Positions 34,428 through 42,828 of a DNA stretch of 64,000 nucleotides are shown here, in pieces (position 1 is the first letter of the stretch; each line of letters starts with the position of its first letter). Both the position numbers and the translations under genes were made by a program. Location: NCBI RefSeq assembly GCF_001428105.1, contig NZ_LMSJ01000005.1, forward strand, positions 1 through 64,000. Reading direction: 5' to 3'. The stretch comes from Paenibacillus sp. Soil766 (GTDB taxonomy: Bacteria; Bacillota; Bacilli; Paenibacillales; NBRC-103111). The notes beneath the pieces were generated by a model. The model was not told the origin of the DNA, ran no database searches, and was given only the letters and a program-made list of their open reading frames with translations.

Positions 34428-35597
34428 ATGAACAAAGTGAAATCAAATGCAATTTTGATTTGCTTCGGGTTGTGGATATTTGTCATATTAGGGATGTCGA
34501 CCCAACAGGCTCATGCCGCATTAGTCATAACACTGGTGGAGGAGAAAACGCTGTACGCCGAGCAAGCCGTCAATAGCACCGTTGTCGGTAAACTATCAGC
34601 GAATCAGACCGTCGAGGTCATTTTGGAAAATAATATGGAGGGCACTTCCTGGTTTAAAATCAAGACATGGCTAGGGGACTGCTGGATTTATGGCAACGAA
34701 TCGGTCATGCACGGCAGCTTTTCCGAGGTTGACATGAGTGTGAGCACACTAAAAACGGAAACCTTCTTCGATGCCCCTACCCCTTACCCATACAGCATAT
34801 ACTCCCTCGGAAACGGACAATTGGCGGCACAACCGATTCAAATGACAGGACTGAATGAGTTCTGTTACCTGTTAAGCAACGGTACGCAAATCTGCGAGCC
34901 TGGGTGGTACCGAGTCAAGACCTGGCTTGGCGAGAAATGGCTGTATAAACCAAAACTTAAAGAGCTTATCAAAGAAGAGAAGGTTGATCTTACCTTGACC
35001 CTGACCGACGAGGAATTGCTTTACGAACAACCTTATCAGGAGAATGTAACGACTATGCTTCAACCGCAGAAGATCAAAGTTGTCAGTCTTTGGGACACGG
35101 GAGAGATGGCCTACCGCTTCCGTCCGGTCATATGGTACAAAATAGAAACCGATCAAGGATCTCGGTGGATCTATCCCAGACATCTTACGCTAACTAACGT
35201 AAGCAATATCGATAAAAGCGTTGAGCTTCCAACCGGTGCAAAAGGATATGAACATCCAGATTTCGAAGGAGAGTCTTCGTGGGTTGAACCGGGAACGATA
35301 AAGGCCTTCGAAGAATGGCTCGGTTGGTTACATGTTAGGACCTCTTCAGGCGCAATATGGGTTAATCCTGAATGGGCCTTAAAAGTAAGACCGATTGGAA
35401 CCGTTTCGAGCGAGGAATTCGTGAAAATTACAGCAGATACGGCAAGCTACAAAATGCCTGATAGTATGACTGTAGCCCATGACAGCGGGTTCTACGCTCC
35501 GCAAGAAGTGCAATGTATCGCCAAGTGGATCGCTCAAAACGGTACTGATTGGTATTTAATCCAAGGTTTTGACGGAGACGTGTGGGTGAAGCCATAA
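34428..35597 (+). CDS. Secreted protein with repeated SH3-like segments
   Basis: This protein (389 aa from ATG 34428, after GAGGAG) has a signal peptide ending TQQAHAAL. It then has four or five repeats of an SH3-like pattern, each ending in WYKIKTW, WYRVKTW, WYKIETDQGSRWIYP, WLHVRTSSGAIWVNP or DWYLIQGFDGDVWVKP. Repeats lie about every 75 residues. Such domains bind peptidoglycan or wall polymers in many exported proteins, but no catalytic domain is present. It sits in the array between repeats K and L. Confidence 0.75.
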   Translation: MNKVKSNAILICFGLWIFVILGMSTQQAHAALVITLVEEKTLYAEQAVNSTVVGKLSANQTVEVILENNMEGTSWFKIKTWLGDCWIYGNESVMHGSFSEVDMSVSTLKTETFFDAPTPYPYSIYSLGNGQLAAQPIQMTGLNEFCYLLSNGTQICEPGWYRVKTWLGEKWLYKPKLKELIKEEKVDLTLTLTDEELLYEQPYQENVTTMLQPQKIKVVSLWDTGEMAYRFRPVIWYKIETDQGSRWIYPRHLTLTNVSNIDKSVELPTGAKGYEHPDFEGESSWVEPGTIKAFEEWLGWLHVRTSSGAIWVNPEWALKVRPIGTVSSEEFVKITADTASYKMPDSMTVAHDSGFYAPQEVQCIAKWIAQNGTDWYLIQGFDGDVWVKP

Positions 35598-35675
35598 CGA
35601 AATCCAAACGGGTCTTCAAGCGGAAGCCCAATTCATGTGGAATAGCTTTTCAGTAATCTGATGAGTTACCCGGTC

Positions 35676-35708
35676 GTTCAACTAATTGGGAACGCTAGTT
35701 CAATACAT
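35676..35708 (+). repeat. Array repeat L, left arm only
   Basis: TCAACTAATTGGGAACGCTAGTTCAATA (28 bp, only partly matching consensus) is a left arm. The integrase hairpin takes the place of the usual hairpin, and no right arm follows. Confidence 0.6.
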
Positions 35709-35715
35709 ATAGATT

Positions 35716-35768
35716 AAAACCTCTCATTAGTAGAAAACCTAGATTTATTAGGACTAATGGGAGGTTTT
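35716..35768 (+). promoter_or_regulatory. Long hairpin that captures the integrase ribosome binding site
   Basis: AAAACCTCTCATTAGT (35716-35731) pairs with ACTAATGGGAGGTTTT (35753-35768) over 16 bp with one G-T pair. The GGGAGG in the right arm is the ribosome binding site of ATG 35773, so the fold would block translation. Read-through transcripts would therefore be silent unless transcription starts within the stem. This mechanism is inference. Confidence 0.6.
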
Positions 35769-35772
35769 ATTT

Positions 35773-36526
35773 ATGAATATAAGTCAATTGTGGAATCTGT
35801 ATGAGGCCGATAAGCGCATACAGGGATTTAGTATACTAACTCTAAAAGACTACGCCCTGCAGCTTAAAATGCTGGTTAATGAACTTGGAGATATCAACGC
35901 TTTGTTAGATCTTTGTTTCGCTTTGCCTACGAAGAAACCTACCTAACATCAAATCCATCTCTAAAATTAAGAGAGCCTAAGATTGAAAAACTTATTCCGA
36001 TGTTTTTAATCGAGGAAGATGTGATCCATTTGAAGATCTCTTGTCTATCCATGCGGGAACGAGCTCTTCTAGAGTTCCTTTACACTACCGGTTGCCGAGT
36101 TGGAGAAGTACAAAAGATAAACATTGAAGATTTGAACTGGGAGAATTGCTCTGCAATCGTTAATGGTAAGGGATCGAAGCAAGAGAAGTGTATTTCACAA
36201 CCGAGTGCAAGGTCTGGTTGAAAAAGTATCTGGCAAGTCGCAATGACTCCTGTAAAGCCTTGTTTGTAACCGAAACTTATCCTATTCGCAGGATGGCCAT
36301 TCCCACGATCAGATGGTCAATAAAACGGCTTGCAGATCGGGGAGAGGTCGCAACCAACGTGTACCCTCATCGTTTTCGTCATACTTATGCGTGCCAGTTG
36401 CTGGACAACGGAGCACCTTTGGATTTCATTCAAGGCATGCTGGGACATGAGAAGGCATCGACCACTCAAATATACGCACAGCTCCGCGGCGAGCGTAGAA
36501 GAGAACTTTATCGTCGATTCTTTTAG
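35773..36526 (+). pseudogene. XerC/D-like tyrosine recombinase, decayed
   Basis: ATG 35773 opens an N-terminal SAM-like core-binding domain (MNISQLWNLYEADKRIQGFS). A deletion and frameshift near 35900 join it to FRFAYEETYLTSNPSLKLREP. The catalytic domain then reads TTGCRVGEVQKI (Arg I), GKGSKQEK (Lys), a second frameshift near 36188, YPHRFRHTYACQLL (H-x-x-R), LGHEKASTTQIYAQL (His, Tyr). So all catalytic residues remain, but split between frames and with about 40 core-binding residues lost. It is the only recombinase in the repeat array. Intact relatives are free-standing integrases, so a link to the array is possible but unproven. Confidence 0.82.
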
Positions 36527-36583
36527 GTGTTCTGTGCCATTTTGTAATGATCATATAATATTAGCTGTTAAGGAGCTGCGTGC

Positions 36584-36748
36584 ATGGAATACCAGGAGAC
36601 AGAAGAGTTTCTTATAAAGAAGTTGCGGAAATACATAGAAGGGTATGTTTATGATGCTGATCTATCGAGTAGCGAGTGTTTGAAAGTGATTGTGGAGATA
36701 GTACGTACCTATCCCATCAGTGGGGAGGAAAATGTAAATGATATTTAA
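36584..36748 (+). CDS. Small acidic protein, unknown
   Basis: ATG 36584, with AAGGAG 8 nt upstream, encodes 54 aa: MEYQETEEFLIKKLRKYI and then a helix ending ECLKVIVEIVRTYPI. It appears to be a short helical cytosolic protein. It follows the integrase remnant by 57 bp. I recognise no family; it may be a genuine gene because of its good ribosome binding site. Confidence 0.5.
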   Translation: MEYQETEEFLIKKLRKYIEGYVYDADLSSSECLKVIVEIVRTYPISGEENVNDI

Positions 36749-36785
36749 GAAAGAAGAGTAGATATATACCACAATAACTAATCAT

Positions 36786-36812
36786 TTAAGCTAAAGGGAG
36801 GTTTGTTGAGTA
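36786..36812 (+). repeat. Array repeat S, left arm only
   Basis: TTAAGCTAAAGGGAGGTTTG then TTGAGTA resembles the left arm, with the conserved TAACGGG drifted to TAAAGGG. Confidence 0.45.
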
Positions 36813-36865
36813 TTTCACCGAATAGAAGTAACTAATATGAAATGTTAATTATTGGGGGGATACGA

Positions 36866-37620
36866 GTGAATACAGAACAATTTACTGAATTAATCGAAAA
36901 TCTATTTGGTGGACTCCTAAATCAATTTGATTATGGAAAGGAATTTGCACATTACAGCTATGGTCCTGATTCAATTCGTCGAATTGGGTATGCGACAAAT
37001 ATTAATCCCGAACTTATTGAACAAGCCGCACAAAAAAAGTTGATCTTATAGTTACCCACCATGATGCATGGGATTTTGTTTTTGGAATGCAAGAAGAGTG
37101 TCATAAACTTCTCGCATCCTATGGAATAAGTCATTTTTTTGTGCATTTGCCATTGGATTATGCTGAATTTGGCACGTGTACTTCATTATTCAAGGCAATT
37201 GGTATAAATAATGTTATTCAACAATCAATTGATATCGAGGGTAGGAGTCTGCCTGGTATTGGGGAGTTCGAGTCCCCAATAAGCTTTCAAGAATTAAGTG
37301 ATCGGGTTAGTACGGTACTAAGTGAAAACATAAAAACGTGGAAACACTCAGAAAAGTTAATAAAAAGAGTGGGGATTATTACAGGGGCAGGAAACTCTAC
37401 AAAGTGTCTTCGTGATGCCCATAATTCAGAGTGTGATGTCTATATAACTGGTGAGAAAATCTTATACACAATCCAATATGCAAAGTTCATTAAAATGAAC
37501 CTGATCGTTGGAAGTCACACTTTCACAGAGATTTTTGGTGTGAAGTCCCTGTCTGAAAAAATCAAAGAAAAATACGACTCTCTAGAGATTATTGGACTAG
37601 TAGAAGATCATTCTGAATAA
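36866..37620 (+). pseudogene. NIF3-like dinuclear metal-centre protein, frameshifted at A7
   Basis: GTG 36866 (GGGGGG upstream) begins NTEQFTELIENLFG. The frame breaks in a run of seven A (37032-37038). With eight A the reading would continue AAQKKVDLIVTHHDAWDFVF, which contains the metal-binding HHD. The rest is intact: FFVHLPLDYAEFGT, GAGNSTKCLRDAHNSECDVYITGE and LIVGSHTFTEIFG with a metal-ligand His. Complete length would be about 251 aa, normal for the family. The homopolymer lesion could be a sequencing error, a mutation, or a site of transcriptional slippage. Confidence 0.8.
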
Positions 37621-37628
37621 ATTTATTG

Positions 37629-37745
37629 TTAAAGTAACGGTGAACTATAGTTGAGGGGCTTGCTTCGCGGCTAGCTCCTCTTCGGTCATTGAACTGGTAG
37701 TTTAGTGCAAACAATGCCGACTCCGTGTAGGGCAGGATAATTCAA
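37629..37745 (+). repeat. Array repeat M
   Basis: Left arm AAGTAACGGTGAACTATAGTT, imperfect stem GAGGGGCTTGC/GCTAGCTCCTC, right part degenerate (ACTGGTAGTTTAG, then GGGCAGGATAATTC at 37730). An extra 35 bp separates the hairpin from the right arm. Some 115 bp then precede the next gene. Confidence 0.65.
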
Positions 37746-37860
37746 CTTTAACTATTTACTCACTTTCCTTTGTTGGGAATAAATAGCATAATGGAACTAT
37801 TATGACTTGGCACATTTGTTTTAAGTTTTATAGAAAGTCATATTAGGGAGGAATATTTAG

Positions 37861-38655
37861 ATGTCACACCATGAAAACGAAGAAATGCTAACAGGAGGGA
37901 ATGTCTCTAACGTATATCGTTCGGCAGATACTGTTCGACGCGATTTAAAGCCAGACAGTACCAAAATTCATAAGCTATTAAATCATTTGGAAAACAAAGG
38001 TTTCAGTTATGCACCAAAGTTTTTAGGGATTGATGGAAAAGGTAGAGAGATACTATCATTTATTGAAGGAAAAGCTGGCAATTATCCTTTAAAAGAATAC
38101 ATGTGGTCTAATGATGTTTTAAAAGAAATAGCGAAGATGCTCCGCCTATATCATGATGCTGTGAGTGATTTTCCAATATCAGATGAATGGAAACCAATGG
38201 ATAATACCCCAAATAACATAGAGATTATCTGTCATAATGATTTTGCCATCTATAATATAATTTTTAATAATGAGAAACCAGTAGGTATTATTGATTTTGA
38301 TGTTGCTGCTCCTGGTCCAAGACTTTGGGACATAGCTTATACTCTTTACACTTGCGTTCCTTTAAGCAGGCGTTATCATAACGAAACAGGTGAGGCAGTT
38401 TATTATAATCCATTACACGATGCCGAACATATAAAACAAAGAGTTCAATTGTTTTTTGAATCCTACGGTATTGATGGGATGGAAGAAGATTATTTGGAGA
38501 CGGTATTGCTACGTTTAGAGGGATTATGTAAATACATTAAAAGAAAAGCCAGTGAAGGGGACATTGCTTTTCAAAAAATGATAGATGAAGGACACCTTGA
38601 ACATTATCAAAATGAGATTAAGTTCATTCGAAAATACGGAAATGAGTGGATTTAA
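37861..38655 (+). CDS. Aminoglycoside-phosphotransferase-family kinase (1)
   Basis: This 264-aa protein has the APH/choline-kinase fold. The catalytic loop is CHNDFAIYNIIF (H-x-D-x4-N) and the metal-binding motif is IIDFDVAAPGPRLWDIAYTLY. GGNVSNVYR near the N-terminus is the nucleotide loop. The substrate is not predictable: such proteins may inactivate antibiotics (aminoglycosides, macrolides) or phosphorylate metabolites. GGGAGGAATATTTAG precedes ATG 37861. It lies between array repeats M and N, one of three unrelated-looking APH-like genes in the array. Confidence 0.85.
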   Translation: MSHHENEEMLTGGNVSNVYRSADTVRRDLKPDSTKIHKLLNHLENKGFSYAPKFLGIDGKGREILSFIEGKAGNYPLKEYMWSNDVLKEIAKMLRLYHDAVSDFPISDEWKPMDNTPNNIEIICHNDFAIYNIIFNNEKPVGIIDFDVAAPGPRLWDIAYTLYTCVPLSRRYHNETGEAVYYNPLHDAEHIKQRVQLFFESYGIDGMEEDYLETVLLRLEGLCKYIKRKASEGDIAFQKMIDEGHLEHYQNEIKFIRKYGNEWI

Positions 38656-38762
38656 GGTTCAACGGAGAGTTGAGTAAATGTTACACGATTGCAATCTTAT
38701 TTTCATCTGGTATTAATCATTAAAGGTTATAATAAAAACCGACCCCCTTTAAAATATAAACT

Positions 38763-38825
38763 TAGACCTGCAGCCCGTTGCTGTGGGTCTCTTTTTGTTA
38801 TTAAACTAAAGGGCAGATTACGCTA
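38763..38825 (+). repeat. Array repeat N
   Basis: Hairpin AGACCTGCAGC/GCTGTGGGTCT with a T5 tail, then right arm ATTAAACTAAAGGGCAGATT. A drifted left arm (TTCAACGGAGAGTTGAGTAA) lies 90 bp upstream at 38656. Confidence 0.55.
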
Positions 38826-39007
38826 ATGAGCTGAAGGATAACATGCACTGATCTAGAAATTATTAGGAGTGTGTCACAAAAGACGTACCGCGTTAGCCTT
38901 GGTTGCTCTTTGTGATCAATTGCTTTTACGACAACGGGAAGTTTCGAGAATTTTCGATTTAAAAGCTATGCAGTTACTTAAATTATGAATGAAAGAAGGT
39001 TTTGAAA

Positions 39008-40024
39008 ATGATACGAGAAATTAAAGAGCAATTCACTGAAGAGATCCTTAAAGAAGCTATAAAGCGATATGACATTAATAATGACACTGTTCGTTTATTG
39101 GGCGGTTATGAAAGTTTTGTTTATGAATACCAGAACAATAATGCATTTTTCATATTAAAAATCTCACATACAATTAGAAGATCAAGAAATAATATTCTGG
39201 GAGAAATTGCATTTATAAATTTATTGTCGAATACAGGACTGGCAGTTTCAAATGCTGTACCATCGACCATGGGGAATATGGTTGAAGAAATTGCTGTAGA
39301 AAATGGTTCGTTTCTAGCCATTTCATACGAAATGTCTCCTGGAAAAGAAGTGTCGGGTGAAGATTGGAATGAATCGCTTTATGAAAAATGGGGCGAATTC
39401 CTGGGAAAAATCCACCATGCCACAAAGGATTATGAATGGAGTCATCCTGCGTTTAAACGAAAAGCTTGGGACCTAGAAGTTCAATTAAAGGCGGAGAAAT
39501 ACCTGCGACCTGATGATGAAATGATTTCAATTATAAAAGAAAGATTAACAAAACTTACTTCTCTGACTAAGTCCAAAGATACATACGGTTTGACTCATAC
39601 TGATTTTCATCAAAGTAATTTTTATCTGCATAACGGAGACATTTATTTATTCGATTTTGATGATTGCGGTTATACGTATTTCATAAACGACATCGGGATT
39701 ACATTGTGTTATGCACTTTTGTATCCGTTTAAGGAATTTGAAAATAAAGCGGAATATTATAAAATGTTTTTCCGCCATTTTATGAAAGGATATCTGAAGG
39801 AAAATACAATTCAAGAAGTAGAAATAGTACATTTACAAGATGCTATTAAACTTCGTTATGCATTGCTGTATATTTATTTTCATCAAGCAAACGATGTGTC
39901 AAATTTGGATGAAAAATCATTGAACTGGTTAAAAGAGCTACAACGAGTAGCCGCTTCTGATGACCCTATACTGCCGATTGATTTTGTTCAAGAATTTAAA
40001 AATATTTATAATAGTATTCATTAA
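39008..40024 (+). CDS. Aminoglycoside-phosphotransferase-family kinase (2), homoserine-kinase-like
   Basis: This 338-aa protein has GGYESFVYEYQ as its nucleotide loop, THTDFHQSNFYL as catalytic loop and LFDFDDCGYTYFINDIGIT as metal-binding motif. Its length and the DCGY pattern are like the YerI/SrkA-like or homoserine-kinase-like subgroup. ATG 39008 has AGAAGG 8 nt upstream; the TTG at 39002 is less likely. It is flanked by repeats N and O. It shares little with the 264-aa kinase upstream beyond catalytic motifs, so it is not a recent duplicate. Confidence 0.85.
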   Translation: MIREIKEQFTEEILKEAIKRYDINNDTVRLLGGYESFVYEYQNNNAFFILKISHTIRRSRNNILGEIAFINLLSNTGLAVSNAVPSTMGNMVEEIAVENGSFLAISYEMSPGKEVSGEDWNESLYEKWGEFLGKIHHATKDYEWSHPAFKRKAWDLEVQLKAEKYLRPDDEMISIIKERLTKLTSLTKSKDTYGLTHTDFHQSNFYLHNGDIYLFDFDDCGYTYFINDIGITLCYALLYPFKEFENKAEYYKMFFRHFMKGYLKENTIQEVEIVHLQDAIKLRYALLYIYFHQANDVSNLDEKSLNWLKELQRVAASDDPILPIDFVQEFKNIYNSIH

Positions 40025-40107
40025 AAAGTCGAGAACTCGATCCGCGCGGACCTGGTCGTGGGGCGGATGCTAAGATGGGACCATCTGGCGGTGCACTCCC
40101 TTTCTAG

Positions 40108-40180
40108 CGTTAAGCTATCTGGGAACGATAGTTGAAAGTCTGCTACGAAGCAGCCTTTATTACGGGCTGGATAGTTTAAT
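40108..40180 (+). repeat. Array repeat O
   Basis: Left arm TTAAGCTATCTGGGAACGAT then AGTTGAA; short stem CTGCT/AGCAG; right arm TTACGGGCTGGATAGTTTAA. The hairpin is the weakest of the complete copies. Confidence 0.75.
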
Positions 40181-40229
40181 CTTTACAGCGAATAATCGAA
40201 GTATCGAAAACTTGTCGGAGGAATCGCTT

Positions 40230-40724
40230 TTGGATACATTGAGATGGTTTATAACTGAAATTACCGATAATGATTTTGAAGAAGTGAAAAAAATATACGT
40301 TAACGAGCAAGTTAGAAAATACCTTGGTGGTGTCATTCCTGAAGAACATACCCGTGCAAAGTTTAATGACACAGTAGCTCGTTCCAATAATTCGGATACG
40401 TGCTTTTGGGTTGTTCGGTTAAAAAACAATCAATTTATTGGGTTAGTGTCCTTAGACAAGCATGTTGATGGCGGCATAGAAGTGTCATACGAATTTCTTC
40501 CAGCTTGGTGGGGACAAGGGTACGCAACAGAAGTATTAAGCCAGGTTATTAAGTATGCCTTTGAAGAGTTGGGAATTGTTAAACTCCTGGCTGAGACTCA
40601 GACTGCCAATCTTAGTTCGTGTAAACTCTTAGAGCGGGTTGGACTGAAGTTAGAAAGGAAAGTCCAGAGATTTGGTGTTGAACAAGGGATTTTTTCTGTT
40701 GAAAAGTCGAGTGCATTGACCTAA
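40230..40724 (+). CDS. GNAT-family N-acetyltransferase (RimJ/RimL-like)
   Basis: This 164-aa protein has the acetyl-CoA binding motif WWGQGYATEVL and the following LGIVKLLAETQTANLSSCKLLERVG typical of RimJ/RimL-type acetyltransferases. The substrate is unknown: protein N-termini or small molecules, including antibiotics, are possible. TTG 40230 has GGAGG 8 nt upstream and is preferred to the in-frame TTG at 40212. It is flanked by array repeats O and P. Confidence 0.85.
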   Translation: MDTLRWFITEITDNDFEEVKKIYVNEQVRKYLGGVIPEEHTRAKFNDTVARSNNSDTCFWVVRLKNNQFIGLVSLDKHVDGGIEVSYEFLPAWWGQGYATEVLSQVIKYAFEELGIVKLLAETQTANLSSCKLLERVGLKLERKVQRFGVEQGIFSVEKSSALT

Positions 40725-40812
40725 CGGGACACGTTAGCGGAATATGCAGGGAGCAGCCAGCCACACGGCAACTGCTCCCTGCTTTCGTTAAAGTAACGGG
40801 AGTAGAACCTGG
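40720..40812 (+). repeat. Array repeat P
   Basis: Left arm CCTAACGGGACACGTTAGCG, 11-bp stem GCAGGGAGCAG/CTGCTCCCTGC (40746-40756, 40772-40782), right arm AAAGTAACGGGAGTAGAACC. It overlaps the stop codon of the GNAT gene. Confidence 0.85.
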
Positions 40813-40898
40813 TTGGCATTACCTGAATTACCCAATTGTGATACTCTGTTAAGAGTATTTGATTGCTTAAAGAGTGGATATAGGATCGGGGGATTATA

Positions 40899-41894
40899 AT
40901 GCAAGAAATAATTGATGAGATCGTCCATAATTATTTTGAGGATTCATTTTACGAGATCGAGTCCGTACCATTCGGTTTGACTAATCTAACGAAAATTTTA
41001 ATACTGAATGACCAAAAATATGTTATTCGAAATTACAACCGTCATACTAAAAATGTAGAGAGTATTAAATTTGAAGCACAAATAACATCGTGTTTGAGTA
41101 AACAGAATCTTTCATTTGTCGTGCCCATATTTATAAATACAATTGTCGACGAACAGTTTGTACACTTGTCCGATGGAACATTAGGTGCAATTGTTTCGTT
41201 TGTAGAAGGGTCAGTTCCAGAGATAACCAGTATTAAACAAGCTACAGACTTTGGCTCTATTGTAGGGGAAGTTAGTTCAGCTCTAAGTCAATGCAACGTA
41301 GATTGCAAATTCGAAGGAGTTCCCTTCACGGAATTTTATAGTCTGCATCCATTAGCAGATTATTATGCTGTTGCATCTTTTATCAAGTCCCCACCCTTTG
41401 AAATTTCTCAAACAGCCCTTAATTTTTATAAAGAAATGATCTCTTTTGTAGAGCAAAATAAACTTGAATTGATGGAATTGCCTAAGCAACTAGTTCATCA
41501 TGATGTATTAATCTACAACTTACTCTCAAAAGAGAATAAAATCCATGGTGTTTTGGATTTTGATTTTACCTCACTTGATATCAGTTTTATGGAATTTGCC
41601 ATATCTCTTAATCACGTCATACAATTGACAAATGGATCATTGGAAATGACGGAGGCATTCATTAAAGGCTACTCTCAATTCCGAAAATTTACTTATCAAG
41701 AAATGAATCAACTGCAACTTTTGACTCAAATTTACCATATTGCTGTACTTCATATTTACATTGGTCAACATTATTCTGGTAATAATATCGAGCAGAACTT
41801 CAATTATATCCTAAGCCAATTTCAATCAAGAAATGACTGGCTGAACAAACATCGTTCTTCAATAAAGATACTACTTGAAAATTTCATGAATTGA
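40899..41894 (+). CDS. Aminoglycoside-phosphotransferase-family kinase (3)
   Basis: This 331-aa protein carries VHHDVLIYNLLS (catalytic loop) and VLDFDFTSLDISFMEFAISL (metal-binding motif), with FGLTNLTKILIL as the nucleotide loop. It differs clearly from the two APH-like proteins upstream. Known family range: antibiotic kinases, homoserine kinase and spore-coat CotS-like proteins. ATG 40899 follows GGGGGATTATA. It is the last intact gene of the array, followed by repeat Q. Confidence 0.83.
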   Translation: MQEIIDEIVHNYFEDSFYEIESVPFGLTNLTKILILNDQKYVIRNYNRHTKNVESIKFEAQITSCLSKQNLSFVVPIFINTIVDEQFVHLSDGTLGAIVSFVEGSVPEITSIKQATDFGSIVGEVSSALSQCNVDCKFEGVPFTEFYSLHPLADYYAVASFIKSPPFEISQTALNFYKEMISFVEQNKLELMELPKQLVHHDVLIYNLLSKENKIHGVLDFDFTSLDISFMEFAISLNHVIQLTNGSLEMTEAFIKGYSQFRKFTYQEMNQLQLLTQIYHIAVLHIYIGQHYSGNNIEQNFNYILSQFQSRNDWLNKHRSSIKILLENFMN

Positions 41895-41904
41895 TTTAAT
41901 TTCT

Positions 41905-41983
41905 CTACTAGGGATAACGTTAGTAGTTCAATAAAATACAAAAAGAGGCTGCCTCCGCGAAAACGAGTGCAGCCTCATTAAGC
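41905..41983 (+). repeat. Array repeat Q, partial, abutting an IS110 relic
   Basis: Degenerate left arm AGGGATAACGTTAGTAGTTC and stem GAGGCTGC/GCAGCCTC (41945-41952, 41969-41976). The right arm is missing; the distal end of the IS110-type non-coding region takes its place. Confidence 0.65.
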
Positions 41984-42351
41984 TCCCTCAGAGAATAAGG
42001 ATTTACTCACGAATGCTCGCTCATTCGCAGGATTTCAATATGCATGGTAAATAGGATTTCAGGTGTTTAGGTAGTGTGTGGCAGGTAGTTCCGTTAGAGT
42101 GCATGCGGGAACAGAAGGTGCTGAACGTTTTTACAACATCTTCCATAAAAAGGTATACTGCACGCTTCTCTCCACAAGGTCCTTGGGGATTCACTCTCCC
42201 AAATCTCGACGGGTCTTTGCCCTCACATTCCTTCGTCCTATCTATCCAAGGTGTGTCTATGCCCTAAAGCGTAAAAATCTCGGTACTCCGTGCTTTCTTT
42301 GTGAGATCCTGCGAATGAGCCAATTTACGCGTCAGGGTAACGATATACTTT
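41984..42351 (-). ncRNA. IS110-type 3' non-coding end, candidate bridge-RNA region (copy 3)
   Basis: Read on the minus strand this follows the transposase remnant and repeats the plan of 15354-15727: GCTCATTCGCAGGAT (42306-42320), AAAGAAAGCACGGAGTACCG, the conserved block GACGAAGGAATGTGAGGGC to GTGGAGAGAAGCGTGCAG (42158-42237), and the inverse CCTGCGAATGAGCGAG near 42019. The two copies also share GTGAG-AAATCC...GAGGGA at their far end, which marks a likely element boundary. They differ most in the segment between the two conserved patches. Confidence 0.55.
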
Positions 42352-42590
42352 TTATGCTGCTAACGGTAGTTGTGCTTTATAATCTATGGAGAATGTTTGT
42401 CCTTCTTTTGCCATGGCTACTAGCATCCGGGCCAGTTTCCCAATCAGCTTCATCATGGACTGCATTTTCGTCATTCTTTTCACTTCGGTATTGTGCGCAT
42501 GTATGGCTTGGAACGCTTCATTGAAAGATAACAGGACTTATTGTACGGATTTCCGAACTGTCTGTAACGGCAAGTTTAATAGCCATCCAA
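42352..42590 (-). pseudogene. C-terminal remnant of an IS110-family transposase
   Basis: The minus-strand frame ending at 42352 reads LSFNEAFQAIHAHNTEVKRM then TKMQSMMKLIGKLARMLVAM and AKEGQTFSIDYKAQLPLAA. An in-frame stop lies upstream of VLLSFNEAF. This is the C-terminal tail of an IS110-type transposase and the same element type as the 15.3-kb stub. The catalytic domains are missing. Confidence 0.75.
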
Positions 42591-42645
42591 CAGGAGGGCC
42601 ATTTCTAAAGCTAAGAACGACTTCCAAGTATTAACATGTAACAAT

Positions 42646-42828
42646 TCACTCCGATTGATTTTTAACTATATTCAATATCGACTCTAACTGATTTAGGTAT
42701 GCTAAGTAAGCAGCATGCCCTTCGGGAGTACTAACTAAAACCGTATTAGGTCTGCGGCCAAGGAATGTTTTATTTATTTTAATATATCCCGCATCCTCTA
42801 CTATCTTTGAATGACCAATCTTTTTCAA
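42646..42828 (-). pseudogene. Winged-helix regulator fragment
   Basis: The minus-strand frame encodes VEDAGYIKINKTFLGRRPNT then VLVSTPEGHAAYLAYLNQLE. This matches the C-terminal half of small winged-helix regulators (LEEAGYIEIEK.F.GR.P.T...LT..G). The N-terminal helices are absent or mutated, and the 5' end overlaps the ADP-ribosylglycohydrolase fragment. Confidence 0.6.

Noticed and set aside
17763..41983. CRISPR array
   Set aside because: The repeats are imperfect, hairpin-bearing and separated by whole genes, not by short spacers, and no cas genes are present.
17763..41983. True integron attC sites
   Set aside because: The arms are direct rather than inverted repeats, lack the GTTRRRY core, and no IntI-type integrase with its additional domain is present.
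42078..42524. 148-codon plus-strand ORF
   Set aside because: It spans the IS110-type non-coding end and the antisense of the transposase remnant; homology supports the minus-strand reading.
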